Translations under genes and position numbers: made by a program
Notes under the pieces: generated by a model
What the model saw: only the letters and a program-made list of their open reading frames with translations
Database searches by the model: none
What the model was told of the DNA's origin: nothing
Shown here: positions 11,189-22,350 of the stretch, in pieces
Layout: each line of letters starts with the position of its first letter
Numbering within the stretch: position 1 is the stretch's first letter
DNA from: Phoronis australis
Taxonomy: Eukaryota; Phoronida; Phoronidae
Assembly (NCBI GenBank): GCA_002633005.1
Contig: NMRA01000175.1
Location: 199,677-261,676 of the forward strand
Reading direction: 5' to 3'
DNA length: 62,000 nt

Positions 11189-12524
11189 GATCCTGGAGGA
11201 ACAAAGCAGTAAATACTGACTGCAGTGGAGCTGAGGAAGACGGGGAAATGATGAGTTGATGATGAAGAACTGTGTTGTGGTGAGGGGAAAAAGATTTTGG
11301 TTGCATCCAGCGCACTTCCAACTGCTCGCGCGTCCCGACCTGACTCTAAACGGGACATTAGATATAATAAAAAGACAGACGACGATTGATTGAATTTTCA
11401 GATCTCTGACTTCCCTGTATGATGGAAATGTATGTTTACAAGTTTTCTCTAAGTTGTGACAGATCAACGGGCACAAAACAAATAAGTCCGCAGGTGGGGC
11501 TTAGCGATCATGGTCCAGATTGCACCAGGTCAATCAGCTGAGGTGCCATACTTGACCAATTGGCAATTACGTGTTATCATCAATTATTCTGTGTTCTTTC
11601 AAACATAATGCATCTTTTCTATCATTGTATCTTAATTGAGCTCGGGAAACGACATTTTCTAAAAAGGTACTTAAAAACTGAGCCTTCATTTTAATTAAAA
11701 ATTAATAGTGACTTAGTGCTTATTTAGGGGCGTTTGAAGAAAATGCCCCTAATCATTTTCAATTATCTTATGAATTCAACGCAGAATTTATTCACGGTTT
11801 GTTTCAAAGCTAAACGTTGATTTTCCAATGAAGACAAAATTAGCATTAGAAAAAATCAATCAGTGTTCGTACAAGTCCACAAATGAAACTTTAAGGAACA
11901 TTATTGAGTCTACTTCTTGCAAGCGAGTAAAGAAGCACGCATTTGATTAACGTAATTTTTAAACACCAGGTGATATAAGCTCTCACACGTTGGTTATGCT
12001 GTGCTATTCTTTCTTAAAACGTGTCTCATCATAATTTGAGAAAATAATCACTGCTCCGTAAGTATACTTTTTTCAGAAACTGTGGATATCAGCAGCCTGT
12101 CCAATTGAGTTGAATGTCGTCTGCACGAAGGTTATTTGTTCCAATTATTAGCTGTCACGCGTTGTGTCTCGATAGACTCATTTTCATTTTAAATGACTCT
12201 GGTGCTTTATACCGTATGACCTAATGCGTTGATTAAATGTTAACCTTTTCCATGGGGACCTATAACTCTTATTTCACTTTCCGGTAGAGACGGTGATACA
12301 CATGCGCTACTCTGCCTTTCCCTACGAGCCCGTAAGTGTCTAGCATTCGCTGACGATGCGAGGGAAACAGGGACTTTCATATTTTTGCGGCTAATATCAA
12401 AGCAAGTATGTAGTATGTGAACATTAAAAACAATGGCCAGTTTCTCGACAGCGATAGAAAAGAAGAGCGTTTGTCGTGAATACTGATTGTTCAACTACTA
12501 TCTGGAGGCTTTGAGACCGCAAAG

Positions 12525-12630
12525 ATGCCTTTATATGCTTATGGTGACGTCGTAAAACGCGTCTTAGTGATGGCAAGTGTTGCATTTTGCGTCGCTCCTC
12601 TATTTTCTGCTTTTGGAAAATCGACAGAAG
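12525..12630 (+). CDS. Exon 1 of CTLD-mucin-PAN gene: signal peptide
   Basis: ATG at 12525 opens 35 codons plus one base. The peptide MPLYAYGDVVKRVLVMASVA followed by FCVAPLFSAFGKSTE is a classical signal peptide: basic N-region, hydrophobic core and small residues near the cut. The exon ends GACAGAAG|GTAAAT, a good phase-1 donor leaving one G. The next lectin exon on this strand (20388) begins with GC after TTTCAG, so the split codon becomes GGC (Gly) and the frame continues. A phase-1 signal-peptide exon before a phase-1 lectin exon is common in secreted animal proteins. No promoter was recognised upstream. The distance to exon 2 (7.8 kb) is the main uncertainty. Confidence 0.6.
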
Positions 12631-13668
12631 GTAAATTTTGAGTAATACATCACTAACCCAAATTGCAAGAGGAAGATATGTTAAAACACCTTTGAAATTT
12701 TAAAAAGTAGACCCACACTGAAGATGCGTATACTGTTTTTGGGTCAGTCAAAAATTGATTAGTCTCAACAGTTACGTATTGAGCAGGTTAAGTACGTATG
12801 AAATGCTGATGGGAAAGGGGTCAGGTTAACCTCAAGCGCCTTTACTTTGGGGAGGTAATTACTAGGAAGATTTTATTTTCGGAGTATCGACCATACATGT
12901 AAACAGACATTGGCTATCACAGTCTCGTCTTGTGTATGATTTCCGATACCTCCCTCTCTCACTCCCGGCCTCCCTCCTCAGTTCCCTCCCTCTCTATGAT
13001 ATCGACACTTGGGAAGTATTTCGGAAGTGTACATGTAAACTTACCTGGGATCTACAGCCGCTTTGACAACAAGGCTGGTATTTTTTGTTCCACTTTCTTT
13101 GGGGTCTTGGCGATAACCTGTCGCTAACAAAACCTCATACTCGGCAGAGTTCAGAAACCCCAATGTCTCAATAGGAAAGCAGGACCTCTTGAGATCCCGA
13201 GAGATGTTGCCGTGTATTTTCAATGAGATCACATGATTTTGGATGGATTTTTATCGCCGCGAGGCAGTCATTGAACTCGGCCCTGGTTTTCCTAGTGTAG
13301 GGCTACAGACCACTTACGGTTATGCAACAGGAGCGGAATTTAGCCCACTTTTCATGCCGTTTGGAAACCCACAAGCGGTCTACTATGACTAGTTAAAACA
13401 GTCGACCCCAATAGCTCCTTAGCCTTTGCTTATCTACTACCATAATATGAAACAAAGACCTACAAGTTAACAGCAGTAATAGCGCTAGACCTATACAAAA
13501 ACAATTTGTCCCGGGTTAGTGCGTTCCGTTTACGCAAGAAACTCGCAAAAACGCACGGTCATGCAGACCTTCCGGAGTGTCGTCATGCATTACAAGCAAA
13601 GCATGATAGCTTTTCTTCCGAGTTGGATCCACGAAACGAATGCATGCGTTCTAACACTCACAGGGCAT

Positions 13669-13713
13669 ATATATATATACATACATACATACATACATAC
13701 ATACATACATACA

Positions 13714-13749
<36 letters not shown>

Positions 13750-13780
13750 TACATACATGTATATGTATATGTATATGTAT
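13669..13780. repeat. TACA/TA microsatellite
   Basis: A run of ATACATAC units (about 65 bp of pure tetranucleotide, 13677-13741) is flanked by TATATATA and TATATG runs. Open frames across it (YIHTYIHTYI...) are artefacts of the repeat. Confidence 0.95.
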
Positions 13781-14401
13781 ATATGGTTATTATTTCCAAG
13801 TTTTCCACGGAAATAGAACCACCCATGCTGCGTGGACAACACGAGACTATAAACTCGCTTTCTGAAAAAAAAAACTTTTAATTTAGAACACTTACCGTTA
13901 TGACATTGGTCTCAAATTGTTTTTTAAAAGGATACTGAAACCTGTTTTGATGAGTTTTGCCAATCCTCATTGTGTCACTTGCTAATGCATCATTTGCGTC
14001 AATCTTCCAAGTTGAAGGCAGGAATCTACTAAAAACTCATATTCCCTTTATCACAGATTGTATATTATGGTCCTCGGTGGGTGTTCTTTTCTTAGTGGCC
14101 ATGCAATTCGCTCAAAGCGTAGATCACGCTTGCCCGTTTAGCAGACTTTGAAAGAAGTTTTCGTTCAAATCAAAATTTTTGAGAGTTGTAGAGGGTTACA
14201 TGACAATATTTTGGATGGGAAAGTCGTTTTTAGTATCTGTTAATAGGTCAACACCGGGTTTAGTATCCTTTTAACCAAACTGCATGGAGGTAATATCAGG
14301 GCTTCAAAAGAAATTCCAATTCGTTGTTGTCTGAGACCATGCTTTACGAGTTGGATTGTCAGTCATGGAGTGTCGTTTCATGTACTAAGCATGGCTTTAA
14401 C

Positions 14402-14512
14402 ATGCGCGCACCTAGGGGGAGGCTCGTTTTTTTGTTTTTTTTTTTTAGTGTAGGGTCCACATCGTCGGAAATTCTATCCCCCCATACTAAAGGCTGCGTG
14501 CGCGCGTGTTCA
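14402..14512. mobile_element. Short MITE relative with GCGCGCA termini
   Basis: CATGCGCGCACCT at 14402 and GCGTGCGCGCGTG ending near 14510 form inverted ends around a poly-T tract and the GTGTAGGGTCCACATCG word. It is a deleted relative of the element at 10948-11188. Its right half recurs at 16062-16140 in the duplicated copy. Confidence 0.5.
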
Positions 14513-15872
14513 GGAAATCGCGAATTGTCAGTTCTTTGCAAATTCAGAAATCATTTATCATCTGAAAAATCAACACGTTAAACCAGTTGTGCAGATGCTT
14601 TAAAAAGAAATGATGTGTCGAGTAGGGCCTACTTTGGTCATCGGCACACAACCTTGCCAAACATTGCAATCTAGCTTAAATTGTTCTTGCAAAGACATCC
14701 AATGAATATTCACTTAGTTCTTACCCAGAAGGCCTCGGATTTACATGTACCAGAATTGAAGATGCGGACATTTAGAGCTGTTAGGCGGCTGTTTCTTGCT
14801 GACGTGGTCTACGATCAGCCTGTAAATGTGTTCAGGCAAAATATGTCTTTGCTTTATCTTGTGGATTTTCATTCCATGGTCATAATTTCTTTGGGACAGC
14901 TCTGGGTCAGGAATCTAATCTTTGTACTCGAAACGAGCACGAAATTATTTTTAGCAATTTCTCTGCTACATTTGTGCGAACTCATATAAGGGGTTATTAG
15001 ACTGTGCTCGAATACATTATAGTTTACACATATGAGTTCCTAGTCCAAGTTTGCACTTGATAACCCTTATGCTCGTGCTACAAACTCTAGTAAAAACTTG
15101 AAATTTCAAGTTTAAACTCGAACATTTAGCCTTAGCAGTTTATTAGCTGCAAACTAGGACTAAAAAATTATACACCTAAGCCATTATGTACTCGAGCATA
15201 GAATAATAGACACTCGTCTTAAGTTCGCACAAAAGTAGAGCAGGAAATGCCAAGCATAATTTCGAGCTCCATTTCGAGTAAAAAGATTAGAACCCGGACC
15301 CTGGTGACATGGGGCGTGCATTCAGTAACGCCAGGACCTACGCTAGGACCTAGCTAAAATCTAGCCAAAGTCACGTGATCTCATTTAAAATACACGGCAA
15401 TATCTCACGTAATCTCGCGAAGTCTTAGCATTACTAATCGGGAGGCAGACTGGAGATTAAAGCGGAAGATCGTGCGTTTATGATGAGAGTTTGCATAATA
15501 GATGGTTGCCAATTGAAACCATGATTGATTGTAGTTATTGCTTCCAAATAATTGATGACAAATTGCTTAGCAAAATACCGTTACATTGAAGCTCGATTTT
15601 ACTTATGGTTTATTTAGATTTGGTTCAAATCACCGCATTCTCCCATGAACTGGAATGTGTTACGACACAATTGGTTAATAACAAAAAGTACGTATTTTTG
15701 ATATTACATGGGCGAATCACAAAGTAGTGCAAAGTAAAAATCTATACGCCTTACATTTTATCGTCAGCAAAACAAAATACCAACAACCAAACAATGCCGG
15801 AATTTCGTGAAGGTGGCATAGTTAGGATTGATGAATCGTCTGTTGTAACTGTACGTACTCTTAGGCGTAAGA
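14432..15872. repeat. Haplotype duplication 2, copy A
   Basis: About 1441 bp matching 16062-17502 at a constant offset of 1630 with only scattered single-base differences. The copy runs exactly to the N-gap that separates it from copy B. Confidence 0.93.
14902..15304. mobile_element. Palindromic MITE (also at 16532-16934)
   Basis: The ends are long imperfect inverted repeats: the left arm (about 14902-14990: CTGGGTC..., TCTAATCTTT.TACTCGAAA, then TTTGTGCGAACT) is mirrored by 15215-15304. At the centre is a perfect small palindrome, AACTTGAAATTTCAAGTT, near 15105. About 400 bp, non-coding, able to form a giant hairpin. It lies wholly inside duplication 2 and so appears twice. Confidence 0.65.
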
Positions 15873-16061
15873 NNNNNNNNNNNNNNNNNNNNNNNNNNNN
15901 NNNNNNNNNNNNNNNNNNNNNNNNNNNNNNNNNNNNNNNNNNNNNNNNNNNNNNNNNNNNNNNNNNNNNNNNNNNNNNNNNNNNNNNNNNNNNNNNNNNN
16001 NNNNNNNNNNNNNNNNNNNNNNNNNNNNNNNNNNNNNNNNNNNNNNNNNNNNNNNNNNNNN
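15873..16061. other. Assembly gap (189 N)
   Basis: An N-run lies between two nearly identical copies. The left flank ends GGCGTAAGA, the same sequence that ends copy B at 17502, after which unique sequence continues. This fits one locus being represented twice. Confidence 0.98.
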
Positions 16062-17502
16062 TTTTTTTTTTTTTTTAGTGTAGGGTCCACATCGTCGGAA
16101 ATTCTAGCCCCCCATATTAAAGGCTGCGTGCGCGCATGTTCAGGAAATCGCGAATTGTCAGTTCTTTGCAAATTCAGAAATCATTTATCATCTGAAAAAG
16201 CAACACGTTAAACCAGTTGTGCAGATGCTTTAAAAAGAAATGATGTGTCGAGTACGGCCTACTTTGGTCTTCGGCACACAACCTTGCCAAACATTGCAAT
16301 CTAGCTTAAATTGTTCTTGCAAAGACATCCAATGAATATTCACTTAATTCTTACCCAGAAGGCCTCGGATTTACATGTACCAGAATTGAAGATGCGGACA
16401 TTTAGAGCTGTTAGGCGGTTGTTTCTTGCTGACGTGGTCTACGATCAGCCTGTAAATGTGTTCAGGCAAAATATGTCTTTGCTTTATCTTGTGGATTTTC
16501 ATTCCATGGTCATAATTTCTTTGGGACAGCTCTGGGTCAGGAATCTAATCATTGTACTCGAAACGAACACGAAATTATTTTTAGCAATTTCTCTGCTACA
16601 TTTGTGCGAACTCATATAAGGGGTTATTAGACTGTGCTCGAATACATTATAGTTTACACATATGAGTTCCTAGTCCAAGTTTGCACTTAATAACCCTTAT
16701 GCTCGTGCTACAAACTCGAGTAAAAACTTGAAATTTCAAGTTTAAACTCGAACATTTAGCCTTAGCAGTTTATTAGCTGCAAACTAGGACTAAAAAATTA
16801 TACACCTAAGCCATTATGTACTCGAGCATAGAATAATAGACACTCGTCTTAAGTTCGCACAAAAGTAGAGCAGGAAATGCCAAGCATAATTTCGAGCTCC
16901 ATTTCGAGTAAAAAGATTAGAACCCGGACCCTGGTGACATGGGGCGTGCATTCAGTAACGCCAGGACCTACGCTAGGACCTAGCTAAAATCTAGCCAAAG
17001 TCACGTGATCTCATTTAAAATACACGGCAATATCTCACGTAATCTCGCGAAGTCTTAGCATTACTAATCGGGAGGCAGACTGGAGATTAAAGCGGAAGAT
17101 CGTGCGTTTATGATGAGAGTTTGCATAATAGATGGTTGCCAATTGAAACCATGATTGATTGTAGTTATTGCTTCCAAATAATTGATGACAAATTGCTTAG
17201 CAAAATACCGTTACATTGAAGCTCGATTTTACTTATGGTTTATTTAGATTTGGTTCAAATCACCGCATTCTCCCATGAACTGGAATGTGTTACGACACAA
17301 TTGGTTAATAACAAAAAGTACGTATTTTTGATATTACATGGGCGAATCACAAAGTAGTGCAAAGTAAAAATCTATACGCCTTACATTTTATCGTCAGCAA
17401 AACAAAATACCAACAACCAAACAATGCCGGAATTTCGTGAAGGTGGCATAGTTAGGATTGATGAATCGTCTGTTGTAACTGTACGTACTCTTAGGCGTAA
17501 GA
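16062..17502. repeat. Haplotype duplication 2, copy B
   Basis: Counterpart of 14432-15872; copy B continues into unique sequence at 17503. A 102-codon open frame is present in both copies (14681-14989, 16311-16619), but its end overlaps a palindromic MITE and it has no recognisable domain, so I do not call it a gene. Confidence 0.93.
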
Positions 17503-20387
17503 ACATGCGAACAACTTTCTAAGCAGTCCCACCTTCAGCGGCGAATTCCATATCCAGTTTCATTAAAACGCAGACGAACCCCAACTCAAGAAAACACGCA
17601 GTGAGACTGACTGTGTTGTGTCGAGGTCTCTTTTGAATTAGTGCTCACGCGCAGGGAAACCCTGCTGACTGTAATATATATGCATTTGGTAATTTTTTAT
17701 GTTACATATTTTACTGCTTCAAAGAGTATTTATTAGACATTGACTGTAACGTTTGTTATGAAAACTGAATGCAATTAAGTTAAAATGATGATAAAATTAT
17801 AAACAAGTAACTGGGTTTAATTTACATTGCGCAAGTGTTTTTTTACAAAAGTTGCGTCACGTGGTTGAAAGTTCTAGACATGTGAAGTTTTTCGGCAAAA
17901 AGATAGTTTTTACGGCAAAGTCTAGGATTTTGTCGAAATTTCCAAGAGGTTTTGCCCATGTCATAAACCTTAGACTCTTGTAGTAATCACTAATTCCGTC
18001 CTCACAATTTATGTTTAGTGTGGATAGTAAAGCAATAAACAACTGATTCTTTTCGTCCAAAAATTAGAAAACTTTCGCTAACAAAATTTTGATTTCTGAA
18101 CGGAATTTAACGGCGAGAAATGCGATTTTCTAATATCAGCCTCTGCGGTGAAACCAACCAAGACGCCTAGTGATCGCAAAACGTTTTGCTGGTGGAGCTG
18201 AGTCTCACTCGACTAACGGGCAGAGTATTTAAAGAGGCATGGAACGCGAAAGTTCGCCAAAATATCTTTTAAACAATCCCTGGCGAAAGTACCATCTCGC
18301 AACGTCTAGTACGGACTAATTCACTTTCAACACTTGCAAATTAAGAATATTGTTTTAAGCCTTACTGGGATATTTTGTTAAAAATTTCTTTCATGTAGAA
18401 GTACTTTTTCCTTCTTTTAGAGTGCTCGCATTAGTGTCCATCGACAAATCGAAGCTGTAGGCGGATTGGACCGCAACTTTTTGCAATGTTGCTGGTATGA
18501 TATTAAAAATGAAAAGACTTAGGATGTTAATGGGCCGAAGGAGTACATACTAGATACCCTGTTTTCTTCCTGCCGTGTTCACCTTAACGGGAAGCCAGTG
18601 TCGAACCAGCTGACACAGTTGCACTAAGAGGATATCCCACGTGAAGGGCATGGGTAAGCCAGGATACGGTTCCCGTTCCTGTTCTTCCATCTTTAGCTGC
18701 AAACTTGGTTGCTTTCGTGTTGATGATTTTCTGGAGAATGTACTGGCGATCACTGGTATATATTAGGTTTAGTCGTGTCCACAACCCAGGTGCGGAACAG
18801 ATCGTTCAACCTTGTAACGGCAATAGCGAGATCCAGTTGGTATACTGGCCTGCCATTGATCACTCATTGCCGTGCTCAGCTCGTCTTCAAACTCAGCAAC
18901 AACGTTTTCGCCGACAGGATTTATCTGTTAACATTTTTTCTCGCCTCTGAATTCTGGCATGCATTCCGTAGGGGCAAGAATCTCGCGAAAACGAAAGAAT
19001 ACGCAGTATTTCGCGAGATATTCTTATGTATTACAAGCAAATTGTTTAATCATTCTTAGCGAGATTCTTGCGTCTACGAAATTCCACACAGGTGAGAGGA
19101 CGATCAGCCGACTGGCGATGTCGACTCGTAGAGTGAGTCCCATCCCGTGGGAAATAATACATGTACAATGGAATACGATGGCGTGCACTCGCCGAAAAGT
19201 ATAGCATCAGCTGTCTCCTGCTCTCAGGGTCATCAGCACCAAATGATAGTCCAGTGCAATCCTGACAAGATTCATAAGAGAGAACAGCGGACATCTTCGT
19301 ATGTCAGAGCGCAAAATGGAGAGCAAAATTTTTCACGATCGTGCTCTCGGGCTAAAAGACGTCTTTTTAGTTAGTAATAAAGAAAGGGAATTTTAAGTTT
19401 CATGCAAAAATTGTGTTTGGGGAAACTTTGTGATCTACATGAAAAATCACGTTTTTTAAGAAACACAACACCTTATCGTGTGACTAGGGGCATCTCTCCA
19501 TTGCTTTGCTGCACCTGATAAGATTCTGTGATCATCAATGATTAAAAAATATTAGTTTTATAGCTCTACTTTTAAAGATACATTTCTCTCTGTTTAGCTG
19601 TCAATGTCAAATTATTAACCGCAGCACTTTGGGTTTTTAAAAAAGATTACCACGGCCATCCGATCTTGAATTGTTGTTGAAAGAGTGGGCAACTAACGCA
19701 TAGGCAATGCATGTATACAGGTGGTTTTTTCGAATATCAATAAAATTTGAAGAGTGTTCTTGGGTCGCAGGTGGCTTGGATGTCCTTGTTGGTAACATAA
19801 ATAGCCCTATCGCGAGGAGGAATATAATGAGACCGATTTAATGGGAGTTAAAGGCCTAATTCGATTTCCGTTTTTAGCCAGCGAAATCCCTTTGAACGAA
19901 GTTCGACAGGATGGTGGTAACGAAGGCATCCTGTTACCATGACCACATTGCTCGACCGGTTGCAAGGAGTGGACGCTGTAAGTGCTCGTGGGAACTTCGT
20001 TATCACAAGTGGAGAACCGTTTACGTGGGTACCGTTTGGGAACAAAACAAAAAGATCTTCTGGCTTTGTAATAAAATCAAACTAGCAATGTCAGCCTGTT
20101 GAAAACAGAAACGTAATACCATTGTCTTTGCAATACTCAGAGGGAATTCTTCTTATTCAATTCAGTGAAGGCGTTGACCCGCCAATTACTCCTATTTCAC
20201 GCCTGCGTGCATGTGTTTATTTTAAAACTGCACCGTGGGCGGATGCAAGGAGTTCAAAGAAATCCTTTTATTGAAGGAAAAGGTGGTGTCGTGGTCTGTT
20301 GGATCCACCAGAGTGCAATCGATAGCTGAGTGTAGTAAATATGACAATAAACTACATTGGGAGTAACCTAGTGCCTTTTTGTTTCAG

Positions 20388-20565
20388 GCGGCTGTCCCGT
20401 CTGCTCGCTGCAACTCGGAAGAACGTGCTACGCCTTGGGAAGCAACACTGGAGCTTCTAATTCTGCGAGAAAGAACAAGTGTAAAAAGGACTATAATGGC
20501 GTCGTGGTGGTAGTGGAAAGCATAGAAACACAGCGGGCTCTTAGTGAGATGGTCACGAGTTCAAG
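20388..20565 (+). CDS. Exon 2: first half of C-type lectin domain
   Basis: Between TTTTTGTTTCAG (acceptor ending 20387) and AAG|GTAACC (donor at 20566), 178 bases encode, after the split Gly, 58 residues starting GCPVCSLQLGRTCYALGS. This is the N-terminal half of a C-type lectin fold: first cysteine pair, CYALG strand, basic helix with Cys (ARKNKCKK), then VVVVVESIETQRAL matching the usual 'lVvieS.e.q..L' strand-helix. It exits with two bases (AG). Exon 3 at 26586 supplies T, giving AGT (Ser) and frame continuity. Too short to stand out as an open frame; found by motif and splice sites. Confidence 0.72.
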
Positions 20566-21464
20566 GTAACCAATGAACGACGCTTTAGCCCACGAGCTGG
20601 TCTAGTTTTCTATATAGTGTTGTGTATTTTACATCTGAAGTAAAGCAGCAAAACTTGATGACGAAGGTGATATTTTTAGTAAGAAAACGTACAAGTATGG
20701 AGTAAGAAGTCTTAGCTCCGTTTTCTATAAACAGAAACAAAAAGTTTTTAAGCAAATGTCATCATTTGATCCTTATTGTTAAACGGCTACAAATAAGTTA
20801 GAATAACTTATTAACTGAATGCTGGATATACATGTAGCGACGATACAGTTTTACAATCAGAGAATTTCATTGCTAGCCACAATAATTGCACGAGGTATTG
20901 ATTACAAGATGATCATCCAGTTCTACACTGGTGATATTTTGGGTATTTGGTAGTCTCAGATTATCCCTCGGAGGCGTTCCTAATCTGCGAATGAGCGAAT
21001 TTCAGTCATAACAGCAAAGGGATTTAGTCGTGAGACAGGCAAATTCGTGACTTCAGCCTATCAGGTCTCAAAAGTCTTACGTGACGTCATTTTCAATCAT
21101 TGGTCTGCTACTTGCTGTACTGTTAACTCTTGTATAAGCCTCTTATTACAGAAGTATACCTGGCGGCAAGCGCGTCCCAGTCTCTCAATAACTTTTTACA
21201 CTCACGACATTTAGCTGAGGAGGTATGACATGTGACGCATTTTGATTTTTAAAAACCGGTCACAAACTCGTTCTTCCCGACGTCGTCCGCAGCTTTTACT
21301 CCTTGAAAGGAAAACCTGTCAGTGTCAAGTCTCAAACAACTCCGCGCATACTTATTTGACACGACAAATGATGCGCTGAAAAAGTGCTAATGTTAAGTAA
21401 GCCTAATGAAGAAGGAGACATTCATGTAATATTAAAAAGTTCAATTTAAACCTTCAGTTCATAT

Positions 21465-22349
21465 TAAGATAACTCATCTCAGTTCACTTTTCTCCCCCGG
21501 AGTAGTTCAATACCGTCGGACCAGCTCACACCACGACGTAAATTTTAAAAGTTATTGAGAGACTGGGTCGCACTTGCATCCCACGCATTCGACGGTATTC
21601 TCCATTTTAAGAGACAGGTGACTGGCAGTTGTTCGTGGTTGCGAGTTGAGCATGCACATCTACCATCTTGAGTATTTAATTTGGTAAAATATATCAACTA
21701 CATCGCACGTGTTTCCTATGCAAGAGGATTGGAGAGTGAGGCCTCCTTTTCTTCTCTCTTGTGCACAGTGCGCATATGATGCAAGTTTAAATTGACCAGT
21801 TTTTAATATTACTGTTCTTAAAAAAGGCTCTTGGGTTCTTCTAAGAACAAAAGCATCTGTATTCAGTGCTCTGTGAAGCATTTTCGATGTGCAATGCTTC
21901 AGAATTAGATCGACTCTGAAAAACGATATTCCTGTTCATTTGTCGTTTAGAAGGCTCCTCTTGTTCCTTTCTTGTTGTTGTCAACTCCCTCGACCGCTGT
22001 AATGTGTCCGTTAATATTGGAACAATTTACTTTTACAGGATACATGTACAGCGTACTTAAAGCTCATATTTCGCGTTGTTTAGCTAACTAAAGGTCAAAA
22101 ATTGAATTAGGCTTTCTATTTTCATTAAATCGGTCTCATAATATTCCTTACCGTGAAAAGATTTCCCTTACCAATGCGAATGTAGAAACGTCAGCGACTC
22201 AAGAAGCCGGTTCAGAGTACAACTCTAAAATTGTGAATTCGAAAATGACGCTTTTTTCGCACTGTCTTTGACTGAAGTATCCGGTTCATTTGGCAGCAAA
22301 TCAAGATCGGATGAAAATATCTTGTAAAACACCAAATCGCTTCGTTTAA
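21465..22349. repeat. Haplotype duplication 3, copy A
   Basis: 21465-21744 matches 22351-22629, and 21745-22349 matches about 24193-24784. Copy A ends at the single 'n' at 22350, and copy B ends with the same CGCTTCGTTTAA before 'n' at 24785. Small differences include a 13-bp indel near 21950/24395. Confidence 0.92.
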
Positions 22350-22350
22350 N

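Larger units (their letters stand above)
6602..12524. other. Long gene-poor stretch
   Basis: Apart from the small repeats listed separately (CA microsatellite at about 9941, dispersed repeat at 10140-10260, MITE at 10948-11188) I find no coding sequence with recognisable motifs. Short open frames here have no family signature. Homopolymer G runs occur near 7842-7854 and 10326-10335. Confidence 0.5.
12631..20387 (+). other. Intron 1 of CTLD-mucin-PAN gene (model)
   Basis: This 7.8-kb stretch contains the TACA microsatellite, the haplotype duplication around the N-gap, MITEs and unassigned sequence. I see no exon with a recognisable domain. A possible short exon-like segment at about 18421-18494 (TTTTAG before, GTATGA after) has no identifiable product. 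18960-19080 shares words (GCAAGAA.CTCGC, GTATTACAAGCAAA) with 13530-13610 and has imperfect inverted ends, so it is probably a small repeat. Confidence 0.45.

Noticed and set aside
10879-11476. Overlapping minus-strand frames of 120-159 codons
   Set aside because: They cross a MITE and have no family motif.
13506-13881. Frames with YIHTYIHT repeats
   Set aside because: They are translations of the TACA microsatellite.
14681-16619. 102-codon frame present twice (14681-14989, 16311-16619)
   Set aside because: The conservation comes from the haplotype duplication; the end overlaps a palindromic MITE and there is no domain.
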